The notes under the pieces are model-generated. The model had not been told where the DNA came from. It ran no database searches and saw only the letters and a program-made list of their open reading frames with translations. Made by a program: the position numbers and the translations under genes. Of a stretch of DNA of 64,000 nt, positions 48,108-60,098 are shown piece by piece. The DNA comes from Pyronema omphalodes (taxonomy: Eukaryota > Ascomycota > Pezizomycetes > Pezizales > Pyronemataceae), in the NCBI GenBank assembly GCA_024516155.1, contig JAJJXM010000005.1:682001-746000 (forward strand), read 5' to 3'. Position 1 is the first letter of the stretch. Every line of letters starts with the position of its first letter.

Positions 48108-48421
48108 TCATTTCTGTCTTGATTTCGAACTGTCGATGTTTGCTTGAAGAGCCGTGTACATGGAGGATTGGAAGAGGTCTAGCGCTACTAGTGCGGCAGG
48201 TATTGCATTGTCGTCATTTTGTTCATTTTCATCGATATCATCTACGTTCTCCACTTCCATCTCTTTCGTCTCGAGCCTTTCTGTAGAAACTTTTTAGATA
48301 ACCGTGCTTAGTATATAACAGGGTACGTTACTGGAATATAGCGCCATACATACCTCCCAAGTCACTTTGAGATTTCGAAAACTCTGACTTTTCTTCTATT
48401 CTAACGAAATCTCTTTCTTTT
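48108..48421 (-). CDS. Hypothetical small protein, two 3' exons resolved
   Basis: Not a recognised family. Exon 48354-48421 (KERDFVRIEEKSEFSKSQSD, then LG) splices at a GTATGT donor, across a 73-nt intron with a TACTAAG branch-like site, to exon 48280-48108 in the same phase (ERLETKEMEVENVDD, then ALVALDLFQSSMYTALQANI, ending SKSRQK and TGA). The product is highly charged, acidic and probably helical. The 5' end is unresolved: a candidate start at 48516 (MAMSTADGSSG) lies upstream, but I cannot join it in phase with a convincing intron. Support comes from coherent phases, good splice sites and the duplicated last exon at 47371-47507, whose protein sequence is partly kept. Confidence 0.4.
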
Positions 48422-50268
48422 CTAACCAGAAATAAAAATCAAAACTTAAAACTTGAAACAAAAAAATTCCCTTTTCCTCGTCCTCCTGATGAGCCATCAG
48501 CTGTAGACATAGCCATCTTCCTTATCCTCTCCTCTCCCCTTCTCTTCTTTCCCGTTCATTTACCTGCTTGTTCTTTCCAGCTAAGAAAAGATGAGAAAGG
48601 AAAGGAAAAGTCACCGCCATACCCCCCTGTCTTAATCAAGAGAGCTAGACAAGACGGAGCTGAGCTGAGCTGAAAAAGCCCTGTATATAGTGTGACTTAC
48701 CTTACCTTCGCCCCCTCCTCTCCGAAGACTCGAATCATAGCACAAAGAAATATCCCGTCCCACCCCTCTAAGTAGAGCAGAGTCGATATCAAACCGCCAG
48801 TGGACGGGTGATTCACTGTACATATGATTCACTATACCCGGGCATATATGTATGTATGTGATATGCACTTTGGTAGATTCCTTCGTTTAGTGCATAAGTG
48901 CATAAAAAGGCCTTTAGGTGTTTGAGTTCTGAGATGGGGGTGGGGGTGCATGTATGTACAGTAGGTTATTATTTTGAGAGGCAATATGAATGTAAATGGA
49001 ATGGAATGAGCCTCTGGGGTACAGTTACATGGATGAATAGGTGCTTAAATTTGTTTATTGCTGTATACACAGTGGCTTGGTAGGGACAAAAGAAAGATAT
49101 TTTGATGCTTATCGCATAATCACAGATAACCATTTTTCTAGGGTTATGCTTATGCTGTAGTCTCGTGGTCTTTCGTTGTGATATGGCAAAACTGATGTGC
49201 CGATGAAAAATGGAGAAACCCGGGTCATCATCAGCTTCATCAGCTCTGCTGCCATCACTCCCGCTACAATGCCACAATGTCACCAATACAACCTCCCGTC
49301 ATCGTCGTCTTCCTCAGCCTCACGGAAGCGAGCCGCTCGCTATTAATGCTGACAATAATCTGCTGATAATCACCCCTCTCATTTCCAGGGCGATTCATCT
49401 CAACCGCATTCCCAGGTTATGGTTTTTGATCATTGCATACATACCACGCTTTCAGGCGATCAGGCGTTCAAGCAAAGCAGGTAAGTCGAGGCCATATGTA
49501 CATGAGATGCATAAGCATAAGCATGACCCGTGCACCCTGAATGAATTCCGAATCGATCAAGGGTATGTAGCCCGAAAAGAAAAGAAACTTCACCTTGTTT
49601 GCCTTGTTTGTTATGTCCTGCTGAGTTTTCTCAACCCGTGTTCTTGATCCAGCATGATCATCGGCTCTTTTTTGGTTATGTTGTGTTGCTTGCTACAGTT
49701 CGATTGTACATATACACATACGCGCCTGCGCCCCGGGTATTTGGCACTAACCATCACCTGTTCCTCTACCTAATGTATGCACCTTCCTTAAAACCTACCC
49801 CGCAAAAACCCAGCTTTCTGTTCATGACGCCCCCCTTTTGCCTCCGGAAGTTCCCGTGGAGATCCACATCCGCATTATCCCCCATTCATTCCCTCTCTAT
49901 TTTCCATGCCTGCTATATTATAGGGTATTCATCTTTCGGCATGGTAATAACCCAGTGCTATCATAGTGTATGTTTCTCTTTTGCTCCTCCTCATCCTCCT
50001 CATCCTCATCCTCATCTTCCTTTACCTGCTCAGTATCATTTTCCTCCTTCTCCTCTTCCTTGCTTTGTTGCATCGCATTTGCGAACCAAACCTCCGCATG
50101 GTGTATTCAGTGCGGACCGTAACCACGGTTTAAATACTTTATTTTCCCCGGCAAAAAAAATAAAAAAGAATTCCTTTTTTTCCTAGTTCCTTTTTAAAAA
50201 GAAAATAATAAAAATTTTCCAGAAGCCAGGTAGAATAAATAATTTACGTATGTAACTGGGTGGTGGGT

Positions 50269-50283
50269 GGGGGGGGGGGGGGG
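50269..50283. repeat. G15 homopolymer
   Basis: Fifteen consecutive G residues following a GGTGGGTGG lead-in. Confidence 0.85.
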
Positions 50284-53200
50284 TGGGATCTGGATAAAAC
50301 CAGCGGTAAATATTTCTCGTGTCGTGGTTAGTTCAAAAAATCCCGGTGTGTACTGAATATATGTAGGATGGAGGGGAGGGGGGTGGGCCTCCTACAGACT
50401 CGGCTCGCGATACATATTGCTGGGATCATGTATCCATACCTGGGGTAGGATATGTGTTAGTATGTAGGCTTGCTCGCATCAGTGCGGAACCACAAAGTTC
50501 TATGTATGTATTTATGAACCATCACAAATCACTCGTCCTATACACCCCCTCCCCCCCTTTTCAACGAATAAAATTTTTTGAAAATTAAAAAAAGCCTGTG
50601 GTATATGTAGATTTCCAAGTATGGTGCATACCCGAGTACTCTATCCACATACATAGCACTTTGGGCTCTCTCGGGCTCGTTCATCCACCCTCCCCCCTCC
50701 CCCCTCCCCCCGCAGCTCGCCTAACTCACCCCGAAAAAACAAGTCTGCATGATGCATGGTTGTTGCATACATATGTACAGACCTACCGAATACCATAGGC
50801 TCCATCCATAGCTAGCAGCACCACAAAGCGGCATCTGCGCTGCACTGCGTAACGCAGTGTTAGCGTATCCGCGAATAAGCAACAAATTGGGCTGTGGCGT
50901 ACTTTGTGGATTGGTTGGAGTCTCGGCAGAAAGAACAAATTTTAAGGTTTGAAAGATGCTGAGGGAGAGAGGGAAGAAGTTGATTATATACGCTCCCTCC
51001 CTCCCGACTTACTTTTGGGTTCTTTCTTGGTGTTTATGTAAGCTTGGACTGCAGCAAACAGCAGAGTACAACTAATGATTGACGTATTGTATGTATGTAG
51101 TTATGGCAGAACAGTGGATGAGATGTGATAGTTAACTTTCTGCACTTTGCACTTATATGTATAGGCCAGGCCATATCTATGATGATAACTGTGGAGAAAA
51201 GTCTGATATCCGGCATGGAGTATATATAAAATTGAACTACATACATATATATAGATGCAGATAAAAAAGTAAAGATATTTGTTACATGAAGAAAAAAAAA
51301 AGAAAAATAGACAAGCAATACTTATCTAAGAGTTAAAGACAAAGACAACGCTTGATTATGTTGATGTTTACCGGCCGACTTAGATAGATAAATAGATGGA
51401 TCATAGATGATCATAGATGATCATAGATAGAATAACGGGCCGCCTGAGGTCGCGATTAGTTATGATTCGGCCCGAGTCAAGTCACCGCGGGGATATCGGG
51501 CATTTCCGATGTGACCGCGCACGGTGCGGGGAGCTATGGAGAATATAGGTACAGTGCAGTGTATCAGAGTGGGTCCGCTACTGCTACGCGGGGGTAGGCG
51601 AAGCTGTATCGCGCTTACCGCTGCCCAGTTATTTGAACATTGCGCATGGCCCGTGGGTGGGGTTCTTTTTAGCTATGTTTTGGGATGAAGTTTGTATAAA
51701 ACGAGATTGATGGGGTTGACAAAAAATGCAGACACTGAGTTGCGGAAAATTTATGCTTTACGTGTTTAATTTAGATAATAAGTCGGTCAGATCAATATAT
51801 CTAGGTTTTCTACGTATGCTGCCCCGAATGCTATAAATGGTAAAAGATTCGAAGAGTAATATTTAGAAATGGGTACAGGTCTTCAGTTGGGTTCGATAGG
51901 AATTCATAGGTACCTGGTTCACACCCCTCTTTATCAGACTTCGTCAAACCAAGTTTAACTAACGTGATCCGCCAGATGCAAAATCCCTCGCCTTCTCCGG
52001 TACATTAAACCTAGCAAACGCCCTTTAAAGCCCTACAACCAAGGTCACAACGTGCGGCCCGTAGCACTCCGTAATCCTCATACTTCAGTGGCGTACCTTG
52101 TTTTCGAGGCTCACATCTTTTTCCCCATTTATCACCTGCTATTCCATCCAGGTAACCAGTATGAATGGGGATTTCCATCAACCCATGGCTGGTCCAGATT
52201 AATATTTGCATATGTACTTTAACCTTTCAGTTCGTTCGCGCTTACCATTTTTCTGTATCAAAGTTACATTAACCCCACGGCAATTCTACACCTGTGTTCT
52301 CTCCGGTTAGTAGGCCTACCACCGGCGCAGGAATTTCATCCCAAAATCTCCTAGATGCAACCGACATCATACATACTGTTTGTGATGCCAGATTTTGCTG
52401 CGGGCATTGGCTAATATGAAGCGCCGACGCATCAACATTTCACTTCAGGCGACAGACGCGCGGGCCCCACGTAAAATCTCCTGTAGCTCGCTGTTTCTTT
52501 CTCAATCTCTCCGATTCGATAGGAAGTGCGGGTACATGACCGACGGGATGCATCTCTGTCAAATAGAATCCATTTCGCTGAGGATTTCACCGCTCCAGTG
52601 GTTTCGCTTGTTCAAGGTTTGCCCTAAATGTTACCCTAGGGAATTATCCCGCAAAGAATCCCGCATACATACATGAAACACATACATGGGTTCCATACCG
52701 ATATTATCAAAATCCCATCTGCAGACCAAAAGCCAATCGACAGTGGCGAGTATGAATGGCGGCTTTTTAGTTTTCTTCCCTTTGATTCCTTCCTCCTCTC
52801 CCTGGTTCCTGCCAGTTCAAAGCCTTACTATAGGCTCATCAAATCCAGACCATAGGCGTATATTTATTCATTCCTTTTTTTGCATGATCACCCGTGCAGA
52901 TGCACCCCATCCGCCCGCTAGCTAGAGAAATGAATCACTTATGTACGAATCGGCGACTAAGTTGTGAATTTTTGTCAAGCCCCGCCTCCCCGCACTGAAA
53001 ATTAAAGGTGCAGTTTCCGTTAACATTTCTGGTTTTGGTAAATAAAGTAAAGCATTCTTTTATGCCTTTCGAAACCTGACATCACAATTCTCACTGAAGC
53101 CGGTGCCATAAAAACCCAGCGTCATGATCGATCACTCACATATAGCACATGCCAATTGTAAAATTGCAAATTTCGAACTGAACATAGGGTAGTAGAAACT

Positions 53201-55310
53201 TGAATATGAGAGGTCTATGATTATTCCTCTTAAAATTACTTCGTGGTAACTGAGTGCGGTGCTGTGAATCTATTCAAGGACTTAGGATGTGTCCATCATT
53301 TGACTATTTCCAAATTTTCTTCATTTATCCCGACTACGAACGTATTGTTCAGTCCATTAATTGTACTTTGCTAATTGTTTCTTAAAATTCTGCTTCAAAC
53401 ACTATACAGAAATTGTAGTATACTTGTAGACTTCATCTCATCTAGTACTTGAACTTTCTTGATTTGATTTGAATTTCTTGAACGTTCCCAAACTTTGGGG
53501 TATGACGTATGCTACAGTTTCAATACATATTGGAGACTTTGGTTTTACGTTAGAGTCTCGCAGGGATTCGCCTCAGAGCGTACATCATGTCTTGAGCCTG
53601 TTACCAGCCTTCTTCTTCGTGCTGGTTCTACTTTTCGTCTGTACATTTGGAGGCCTGCTTGCTCCTTCGAACTTTCTTTCAATCATACACGAAAATATTA
53701 GCTGAACTGTTTCTAGATTCCGTAGCCGTACTTGTGTGTACTCTAGAACGTTCTAATAAAGTGAAGTAATTATGAGCAAAATGATACTTCTCCGAACAAA
53801 AACTACAGTATCTGGGATTCCCGTCTGGTCACCCACGACAGTACTAGCCAGACGATATCATGCTTAAATAGCGCAGAGCGGACGGGATGCGTTGTATTCA
53901 TGATTCTATGACCGTAGCTGTTGGAAAGACATCTTTAAGCAAATCGTTCTTTAATTTCAGAGGCTCGCGAAGATCTCATCCTCTGTGTACACCGACCTGT
54001 ACACCGGTGGAATTCCGAACGGAAGATCACACATCCAACAGCAAAGATTTTGGTGCAACAATTCATAATCTTCCGCCAATGGCCCCATGTCTGACAACAC
54101 CCTTTTTCTTGCGTCTCGAGATACCATCCTTGTTTATGAACTTCCCAATTATTGTCAGGCACAGACATCGTGATATCCTGCTCACAACTATACATCATGA
54201 CTAATCTGATGAGCCTTCTGTAAATTCTTCCAGAAGGCATTCATCTCGGTAATTCCCTCGGAATTGCTCTACTGTTTAGCATTTTTAATTTATTGTCTTC
54301 CATATGCAACACACCTTTCCCGCTTCTTCGGCTCCAGAAGTGTTGGACCATAATGAGAGCTCCTTTGCGTTCTAATTTTAACATCTAGGTGCAGAGCCCA
54401 GAATTTCTCCACAGTCCATCTCTCTGCGTGTAACTATCCCTATGTTGTTCCAGGGCCTCGCAACCCTCTACGATGCTGTGCTGGAAACCAGTGGTATCCA
54501 GTAAGAGGGCGTTGTTATTCGGATTTCGTGGCCTACATAGTATTTGTTCCCGGTCGAAAGCACCTGGATATCACGTTCGTCTTATTTCACCAATATGTTG
54601 TCCGTCGAACATCTCTATTGAAAATCGATAAATCAGAATAATAATAAAATAACAGTAATCTTTTATTTAAATATCCAACAGTAAGGTTATGATAGTCGTA
54701 ACATTCTACTACATTTTTTCTCCCAAATATTTCCTTGGCTTCTTGTCTATACCTCAGAAGGCATATATCAGGGTAAGCGGGGCTACTCTTGACACATGTC
54801 AAGCGCCCTTTCACCACAAAGAGTGGCTACTTAACCTGCGTCGCCGGGTAAACCTCCCTTCAGGGCAAACCCCAGTTATCAAGATAAACCTGTGGGGGCG
54901 ACACTGAAAATCATTTATCCTTCCTGTTATTACTCTTCCTACAGTTCTCAGATACTCATGCCCCAAATATCTATAAATAATATGCTGAGAAAGTCTTGAA
55001 TGTGCCGTTAGGCTGCAATGCATGTATATGTACGCTTTTTATTGCCACGTGACAGAAGGCAAAGCGTCACCGAGTGACACCACATGAAATAAAAGTTTTC
55101 CTCAACCTCATAGCGGTCGCCGTTAAGAGTTACGCTGCATGGACTATGTTTTCGTCACCACATTTTACAATGAGCCACAAAGACAGGCTTCTTTAGTTGC
55201 TAGAGTGGTTCTCAAAGGTGGTGCTGTGCTGATACCTGGTAGATCTAATAGGCGACTTTATAATATATATTTCATTTGGAATGAGCTCTTGTTATGGTCT
55301 CGGGGAGAGA

Positions 55311-55326
55311 GGGGGGGGGGGGGGGG
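55311..55326. repeat. G16 homopolymer
   Basis: Sixteen consecutive G residues following a GAGAGA run. Confidence 0.85.
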
Positions 55327-57073
55327 TTGATAAAGATATTGGCGTAGGATTTTCAGCTTCCCCTTGGACCAAACTTTGGAGAGCTATGCTGAGTGAAGTC
55401 GTTAAGAGTGGGGCTTTGTATGCATATCAGTTCGCAAGGTAGTTCTGCAGCGTCTGATTGGCATTGGTTTAATGCTGAAGTTTGACTGCATTTTGGGCGC
55501 TGACATTGATAATAACTCGATGCGAGTTCGACTGCGAATGGATACTGGCCTCCTGTTCGCAACATGGAGGTAGGTGAAGAGAAAGTGCACATGGGGTTCC
55601 AGGAGTATTAATAGACAACTGATGATGGCTGTTTCAGCTGGGTTTAGGAACGATTACATTGAGACAAGTCGGTAATCATTACACCGTTTGATCCAAAACA
55701 ATCATATGACGCAATACGACTTCCCTTAATGGATTGCTGATCCGATGTTATTCAGTCTGACTCACAGACCCAATCCTTTCTCCTATCCTCTTCCTTCATT
55801 TCGGCGAATCTCCTAACAAGAGCGTGGCTAATATGTTCTTGTTTACATTAGCCAAACCAACATTCTTTTAATGCACAACACTAGTCATATGGGCATTCCA
55901 TTCTGCTCTCTCCCAATGCATGGAGATAGATCGTCCAGGGGTCTTACATACTGCATTTGGCAAATACGTGCTTTTGCAATGAGCTGTATTTTGATGACCA
56001 TACGGTTATTCTTCGATGTAGCGGTAGCTGGCATGATGTTGATCCAAGGATCCAGGTCGCTAGTAGAATATGCAACAGAAGGTACAGACTTCAGCACGAT
56101 TGGTTTGGCATGAGAGAAGGGTTGAAAAGATATGCTTGGTATTATGGAAAATTGTATGCTCGATGAGCAGCAGAAAGAAGATATTGTAGTTTAGTAGCGT
56201 AATCGACTAAGTTAGTTGGACAGTGGTTGTAATGTAGAGAACGCATTGTTGCCAAAGACTATGAAAGTAGAGCTTAGGATTGACTATATCTTAGGTTTGG
56301 GGATGTGGAAAATGGGCGCGAACGCACGTGATCTGAGTAGATCAACAAAATTTCTTGGAATCTTAATATTTAAATAACTTCTTTATCTTCTTTACTTACT
56401 CCACTATATATATTTGGTTTTGGGTTTCTCTCGTGGTTGCATGAGTCCTTGCTGATCTGGAGTGATACATGATGGACCATAGCCTCGGTTTATGCAGGAT
56501 GTGTATTTACCGAGATGACGTCAATCTGAGGAACCGGTGATTGATTCCCATATTGCCTTCCAACTGCCGTTCAGCACTGGCTTGTCTCCGTATTCAGATC
56601 AAGTTATCTCGGATTTCGCCCATCATCAAGTAGCTTCCCATACTGATGGCATTTGCTTGGTCCATGTTTAACTTTCCACTTACCACACGCATGACTGCAC
56701 TAAATCTTCAGACGTGTGTTTCTCTCGAAATCTGTCGAAATAAATTCTATATCTAGACAATAGGAGAGACACGAAGCTTTAGGCGGCGTCATTAATGCAA
56801 TTCTCCAAACGAAATATTGAAAACTGCCGCTGTCGTAGTGCGCGCATACTAGACAACATATAAGCCGCTTATACTAGATATCTTTTTTCTTCTCGTATCC
56901 ATTTTTAGGATTAAGTCATATCAAATAGTATACCCGAGTTTCCGAACGACATTTTTTCACCCAGCTGGAGAAAATTCCACCTGTTCCCATACTCTTGCCT
57001 CAATATACCGATGAAACAAGTTCCAACCCATATTTATGCTACCTGAGTATACTATCGGTATTACACGTATTCA

Positions 57074-57634
57074 TCATACTCCAGTAGCTTCCGGCAAACC
57101 CCCTGGGATGAAGTAAACAGCAAAATACCTGCCAATGTGACTAATCCGATCCATTGAGCTATCTAAAACAAGTTCACACCTTTGAATTTCTTCTCTGAAA
57201 ACCAGCACTCTTTCAAATCTCATTGAACTAAACAAACCTCGGCCTATCGAGATACTGTTCAAGGGAGAGAATGAAGCTATTTACCACCGTTGAAACGATG
57301 GTGTCTTATGGGATTCTGTGAAGTTGTGTAGTTTTACCAAGGGCGAGATGGAAAATCCTGTTCCGAAAGATATACCAGAGACGGTCAAATCAAATATAAA
57401 CAATGGCTTAATAATTCTCTGGCTAGAATAAAACTTCATAGATCCTCGGCAGCACCGCATGAGGCATTCAATATATCTACCGAATGCTCGTTTCCTTTGT
57501 CGAAGAAAGCGGTATGCTACATCTTTACTGCCGTTTACTTTTAACGGGGAACAAAAACCCCTACACGGATCTGTATCCTTCGTATTTGTATTCGGTTCTA
57601 AGTTCCTGGAAGTAGTTTCCGGCCTCCTCTTCAT
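57074..57634 (-). CDS. Hypothetical protein, two exons
   Basis: Not recognised. Exon 57634-57285 begins with ATG in a good context (AACAATG) and stays open for 116 codons. A GTAAAT donor and a TTTAG acceptor define a 57-nt intron, typical of this genome, joining in phase to exon 57227-57074, for 167 residues. The N-terminus is basic (MKRRPETTSRNLEPNTNTKD); the middle has RFLRQRKRAF and two Cys pairs. No signal peptide or strong membrane segment. It is divergent from the derlin gene, with 376 bp between start codons. Two long compatible exons with correct phase are the only support; chance is not excluded. Confidence 0.35.
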
Positions 57635-58010
57635 TGTTTCTCTCTCATAACTAACATCTTGTGTATTGTCAAGCGTACAAGTTTTCTACTCTCTTAACAT
57701 CTTGCTGTATGATGTACTGATTTTTGGTTTTATATTTTACTCGATAATTTTTTTTTGAATAAAGAGCGTTGCAGATTACTACATGGTCGCAGTAGAATAC
57801 TAGTACTGTAGATGCATATTCAGCTTACGCGGTTTCACGTCAACGGCGCCCCATCTCGCGTGACACAACGCTAACATCGCAGCACACGCATCCCCTCCGA
57901 GCCATCCCTACCTGCCGCGCGATCGCAATCTGTCAACATTATTTCTCCGCACTCCGCACAAGAATCACACCAATCCTCATTCCAGCGACAGCCAAATCTA
58001 TAAGCGCAAC
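57635..58010. promoter_or_regulatory. Derlin promoter, possibly bidirectional
   Basis: Region upstream of the derlin start. The part nearest the gene is GC-richer (CACGTCAACGGCGCCCCATC, then CGCGTGACAC). The hypothetical minus-strand gene would share it if real. Confidence 0.5.
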
Positions 58011-58919
58011 ATGGCAGACATAGGCGTCCTCGAACAATGGTACTACGATGTGCCGCTGGTTACTAGAATCTGGACTACAGCCGCGGTGATTACCAGCGTC
58101 CTTGTACAGTGCCAGGTCGTCACTCCATTCAAACTATTCTTCTCCGTCAGCTCGGTATTTAGGAAGCGTCAGGTACGTCCTCTTCTCTTTACATGATTTG
58201 CACATCCGAGGAGCTGCAGAAGCTCCCAAGAGCTCCGAAAGCTACTGCAGCCCCCGTTTCCCCCGCTCCTCTTCCCTCCGCATAGCTCTAAAGCTCACCT
58301 CCAATGCTTATCTGTAGTACTGGCGCCTCCTTACAACATTTCTATACTTTGGACCACTGAGTCTGGACTTTATGTTCCACCTATTCTTCATATCTCGCTA
58401 CTTCCGAAATCTTGAAGAATCTTCGTTCCGAGGGCGTACCGCCGACTTTGCATGGTTGCTTCTATACAGCGCCGCTTCCTTGCTCCTACTATCACCACTT
58501 ACCTCGATGCCATTCTTGGGAGGCCCATTGAGCTTCAGCTTAATCTACATCTGGGCGCGTCGGAATCCAAGTGTTCGGCTTTCTTTCTTGGGGCTTTTTG
58601 TTTTCAACGCCCCCTATCTTCCATGGGTACTTTTGTTGTTTAGGCTGGTGATTAACAACACTCTACCTAAAGATGATTTGTTGGGAATTGTCGTGGGACA
58701 TGGTATGCTTTCTAGTAATGATTTTGGTGGAGCTTGGGCAGGAGGCTGACAGGAAATATAGTTTACTATTTCTTCGAAGACATCTACCCCCGAATTCGAG
58801 GTGGAGCACGACCCTTAGCGGCACCAGAAATGTGGCGACGTTTGTTTGCAGGAGTTGATGCACCACGTCCTGTGGCAGCGGCAGAACCGGAGCAGGAGCA
58901 GGAGCCAATCCGAGCGTAG
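58011..58919 (+). CDS. Derlin (Der1-like, ER-associated degradation), three exons
   Basis: Rhomboid pseudoprotease of the endoplasmic reticulum, part of the retrotranslocation machinery for misfolded proteins. Exons 58011-58172, 58318-58702 and 58762-58919 join to 234 residues, the family's usual size. Hallmarks: the N-terminal EQWYYDVPLVTRIWTTAAVI with the first membrane helix, YWRLLTTFLYFGPLSLDFMF right after the first splice (WR motif), several hydrophobic helices, VFNAPYLPWVLL, and the loop around VVGHVYYFFEDIYPR that precedes the cytosolic tail. The GHxYYF codon is split by the second intron (59 nt). The tail (AAAEPEQEQEPIRA) is short and acidic; I see no typical SHP box (F-x-G-x-G-Q-R) for Cdc48 binding, closer to Der1/derlin-2-like proteins without the Dfm1 tail extension. 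Intron 1 is 145 nt. Confidence 0.92.
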
Positions 58920-59971
58920 GAGGGGTTATTGGATATTCGGATATTGGTGTTTGGAGTTTACGGGAAATTCTTTTTTAAATGTTAGATGCGATGCATTCGA
59001 TGGCGAATTTGCTGGTTTTGTTTGGAATTTTGAAACTGCGGGGGGGGGGGGGGGGGGGGGGTTCTGATTTTAATTTCGTTTTTTTCAAAAAGGGAATTCT
59101 GTGAGATAAATATTCGAGATGCAGGAATTCTAGATCTGTAAAGTGGTATTTGCAAGGCAAAGAGAATTTATTATTGAATATTAATACTCATCTCAAAAGA
59201 TACTGTGCAAGATAGAACGGCATTATGCCTACATTCAGAGTACAATGGTATTATATTTAGTTGACAACTTGCAGCCAGAAAGTTTGACTATGTTCTTTTC
59301 CTCCCGAAAGGTTTGAGGCATCAAATGAATACACCATTGACGCAATTTCACAACACCATTGCGTCCAATGAGTCTAAGGTCAAAACAACTTAAACAAGCA
59401 CAGTTGATACCAATCCCTCTGTCTTGAATCTAATGTTGCACGGGGCCTGCCAATGTGCACCCAACGATCTTGTGCTCCATGGCTTGGCTATCATAACATT
59501 GACGAGTCTGTAATCTCATTACTGTATACCTATGATAAAATAATTACTACATACACAAGTAACGACATAATTTAACTGAAGAAACCATAATTTGACGTTT
59601 GATTCTGGTATACAGAAGTCAATGACCGACTTCAATGGGAGTTGTCCCAAAGTAGATCCTTTGTACACCATCGTGCAATACCCTCAAGTAGATGGGTTTG
59701 ATGTGCAGGCTATCACTTTTCCTCCATCTCTATGGTCTTGAGTGCCCTGTTATACCCGACTGTGTGTGTTTTTGAGTACATCTTGTATTCTCATACATCC
59801 ATATTCCGCTCCGCCTTGTCATAAAGAAGGTTTCGAAGGTCCAGAAGCTTCGATATCGAAGCCATAACCGTTGCCTTACTCCAGTCTCCGCGGAATATCC
59901 ACCTTTTGAGATTTTCCTCGCCTGTAAAGACGCTTGAAAACGTCGTTTTTGGTGTTATTTATTATTATAGA
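58920..59971. other. Derlin 3' flank and intergenic DNA
   Basis: A G22 tract (59040-59061) lies about 120 bp after the derlin stop codon. The remainder has no gene or repeat I can support. Confidence 0.5.
59040..59061. repeat. G22 homopolymer downstream of derlin
   Basis: Longest G run of the window, probably inside the derlin 3' untranslated region. Confidence 0.9.
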
Positions 59972-60040
59972 ACTTCCATCAGGAATCGAACCTGAACACT
60001 TGTCAGGATAATCCAAGACTAGTGTAATACCATTGGAAGT
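59972..60040 (-). tRNA. tRNA-like sequence, probably degenerate
   Basis: On the minus strand, 69 nt open with ACTTCCA and end with the exact complement TGGAAGT, a perfect 7-bp acceptor stem. Directly before the 3' strand is a perfect T arm (TCAGG-TTCGATT-CCTGA). The D arm (TGGT...ACTA) is weak. The anticodon arm pairs only in its outer four bases (CTTG/CAAG), with two mismatches inside. The loop would read TTATCCT, giving an ATC anticodon, which is not a normal eukaryotic one. So this is a decayed or unusual tRNA, or a tRNA-derived repeat. Confidence 0.45.
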
Positions 60041-60065
60041 GGATAAAAAATAGTTTCAAAAATAT

Positions 60066-60098
60066 CCACTAGAGGCATGTGTTAAACTCCTCTAGTGG
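60066..60098. other. Perfect 10-bp hairpin beside the tRNA-like sequence
   Basis: CCACTAGAGG and its exact complement CCTCTAGTGG are separated by 13 nt and followed on the plus strand by an A8 run. It lies 26 bp from the 5' end of the tRNA-like sequence. Confidence 0.7.

Larger units (their letters stand above)
48422..57073. other. Gene desert
   Basis: Over 8 kb with no gene I can support. Many ATAC/GTAT tandem motifs (ATACATAC, GTATGTATG), G15 at 50269-50283, G16 at 55311-55326, and purine or pyrimidine tracts (CTCCTCATCCTCATC near 49990). Frames at 49210-49647, 53935-54240 and 55930-56163 are open and begin or end plausibly, but lack motifs. Confidence 0.4.

Noticed and set aside
49210..50186. 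Two plus-strand frames of 145 and 195 codons
   Set aside because: The second lacks an ATG and is Pro/His/Phe low-complexity; the first has no motif or homologous feature I can name.
53935..54240. Cys-rich minus-strand frame of 101 codons as a possible secreted protein
   Set aside because: No signal peptide, the opposite strand is equally open, and no neighbours support it.
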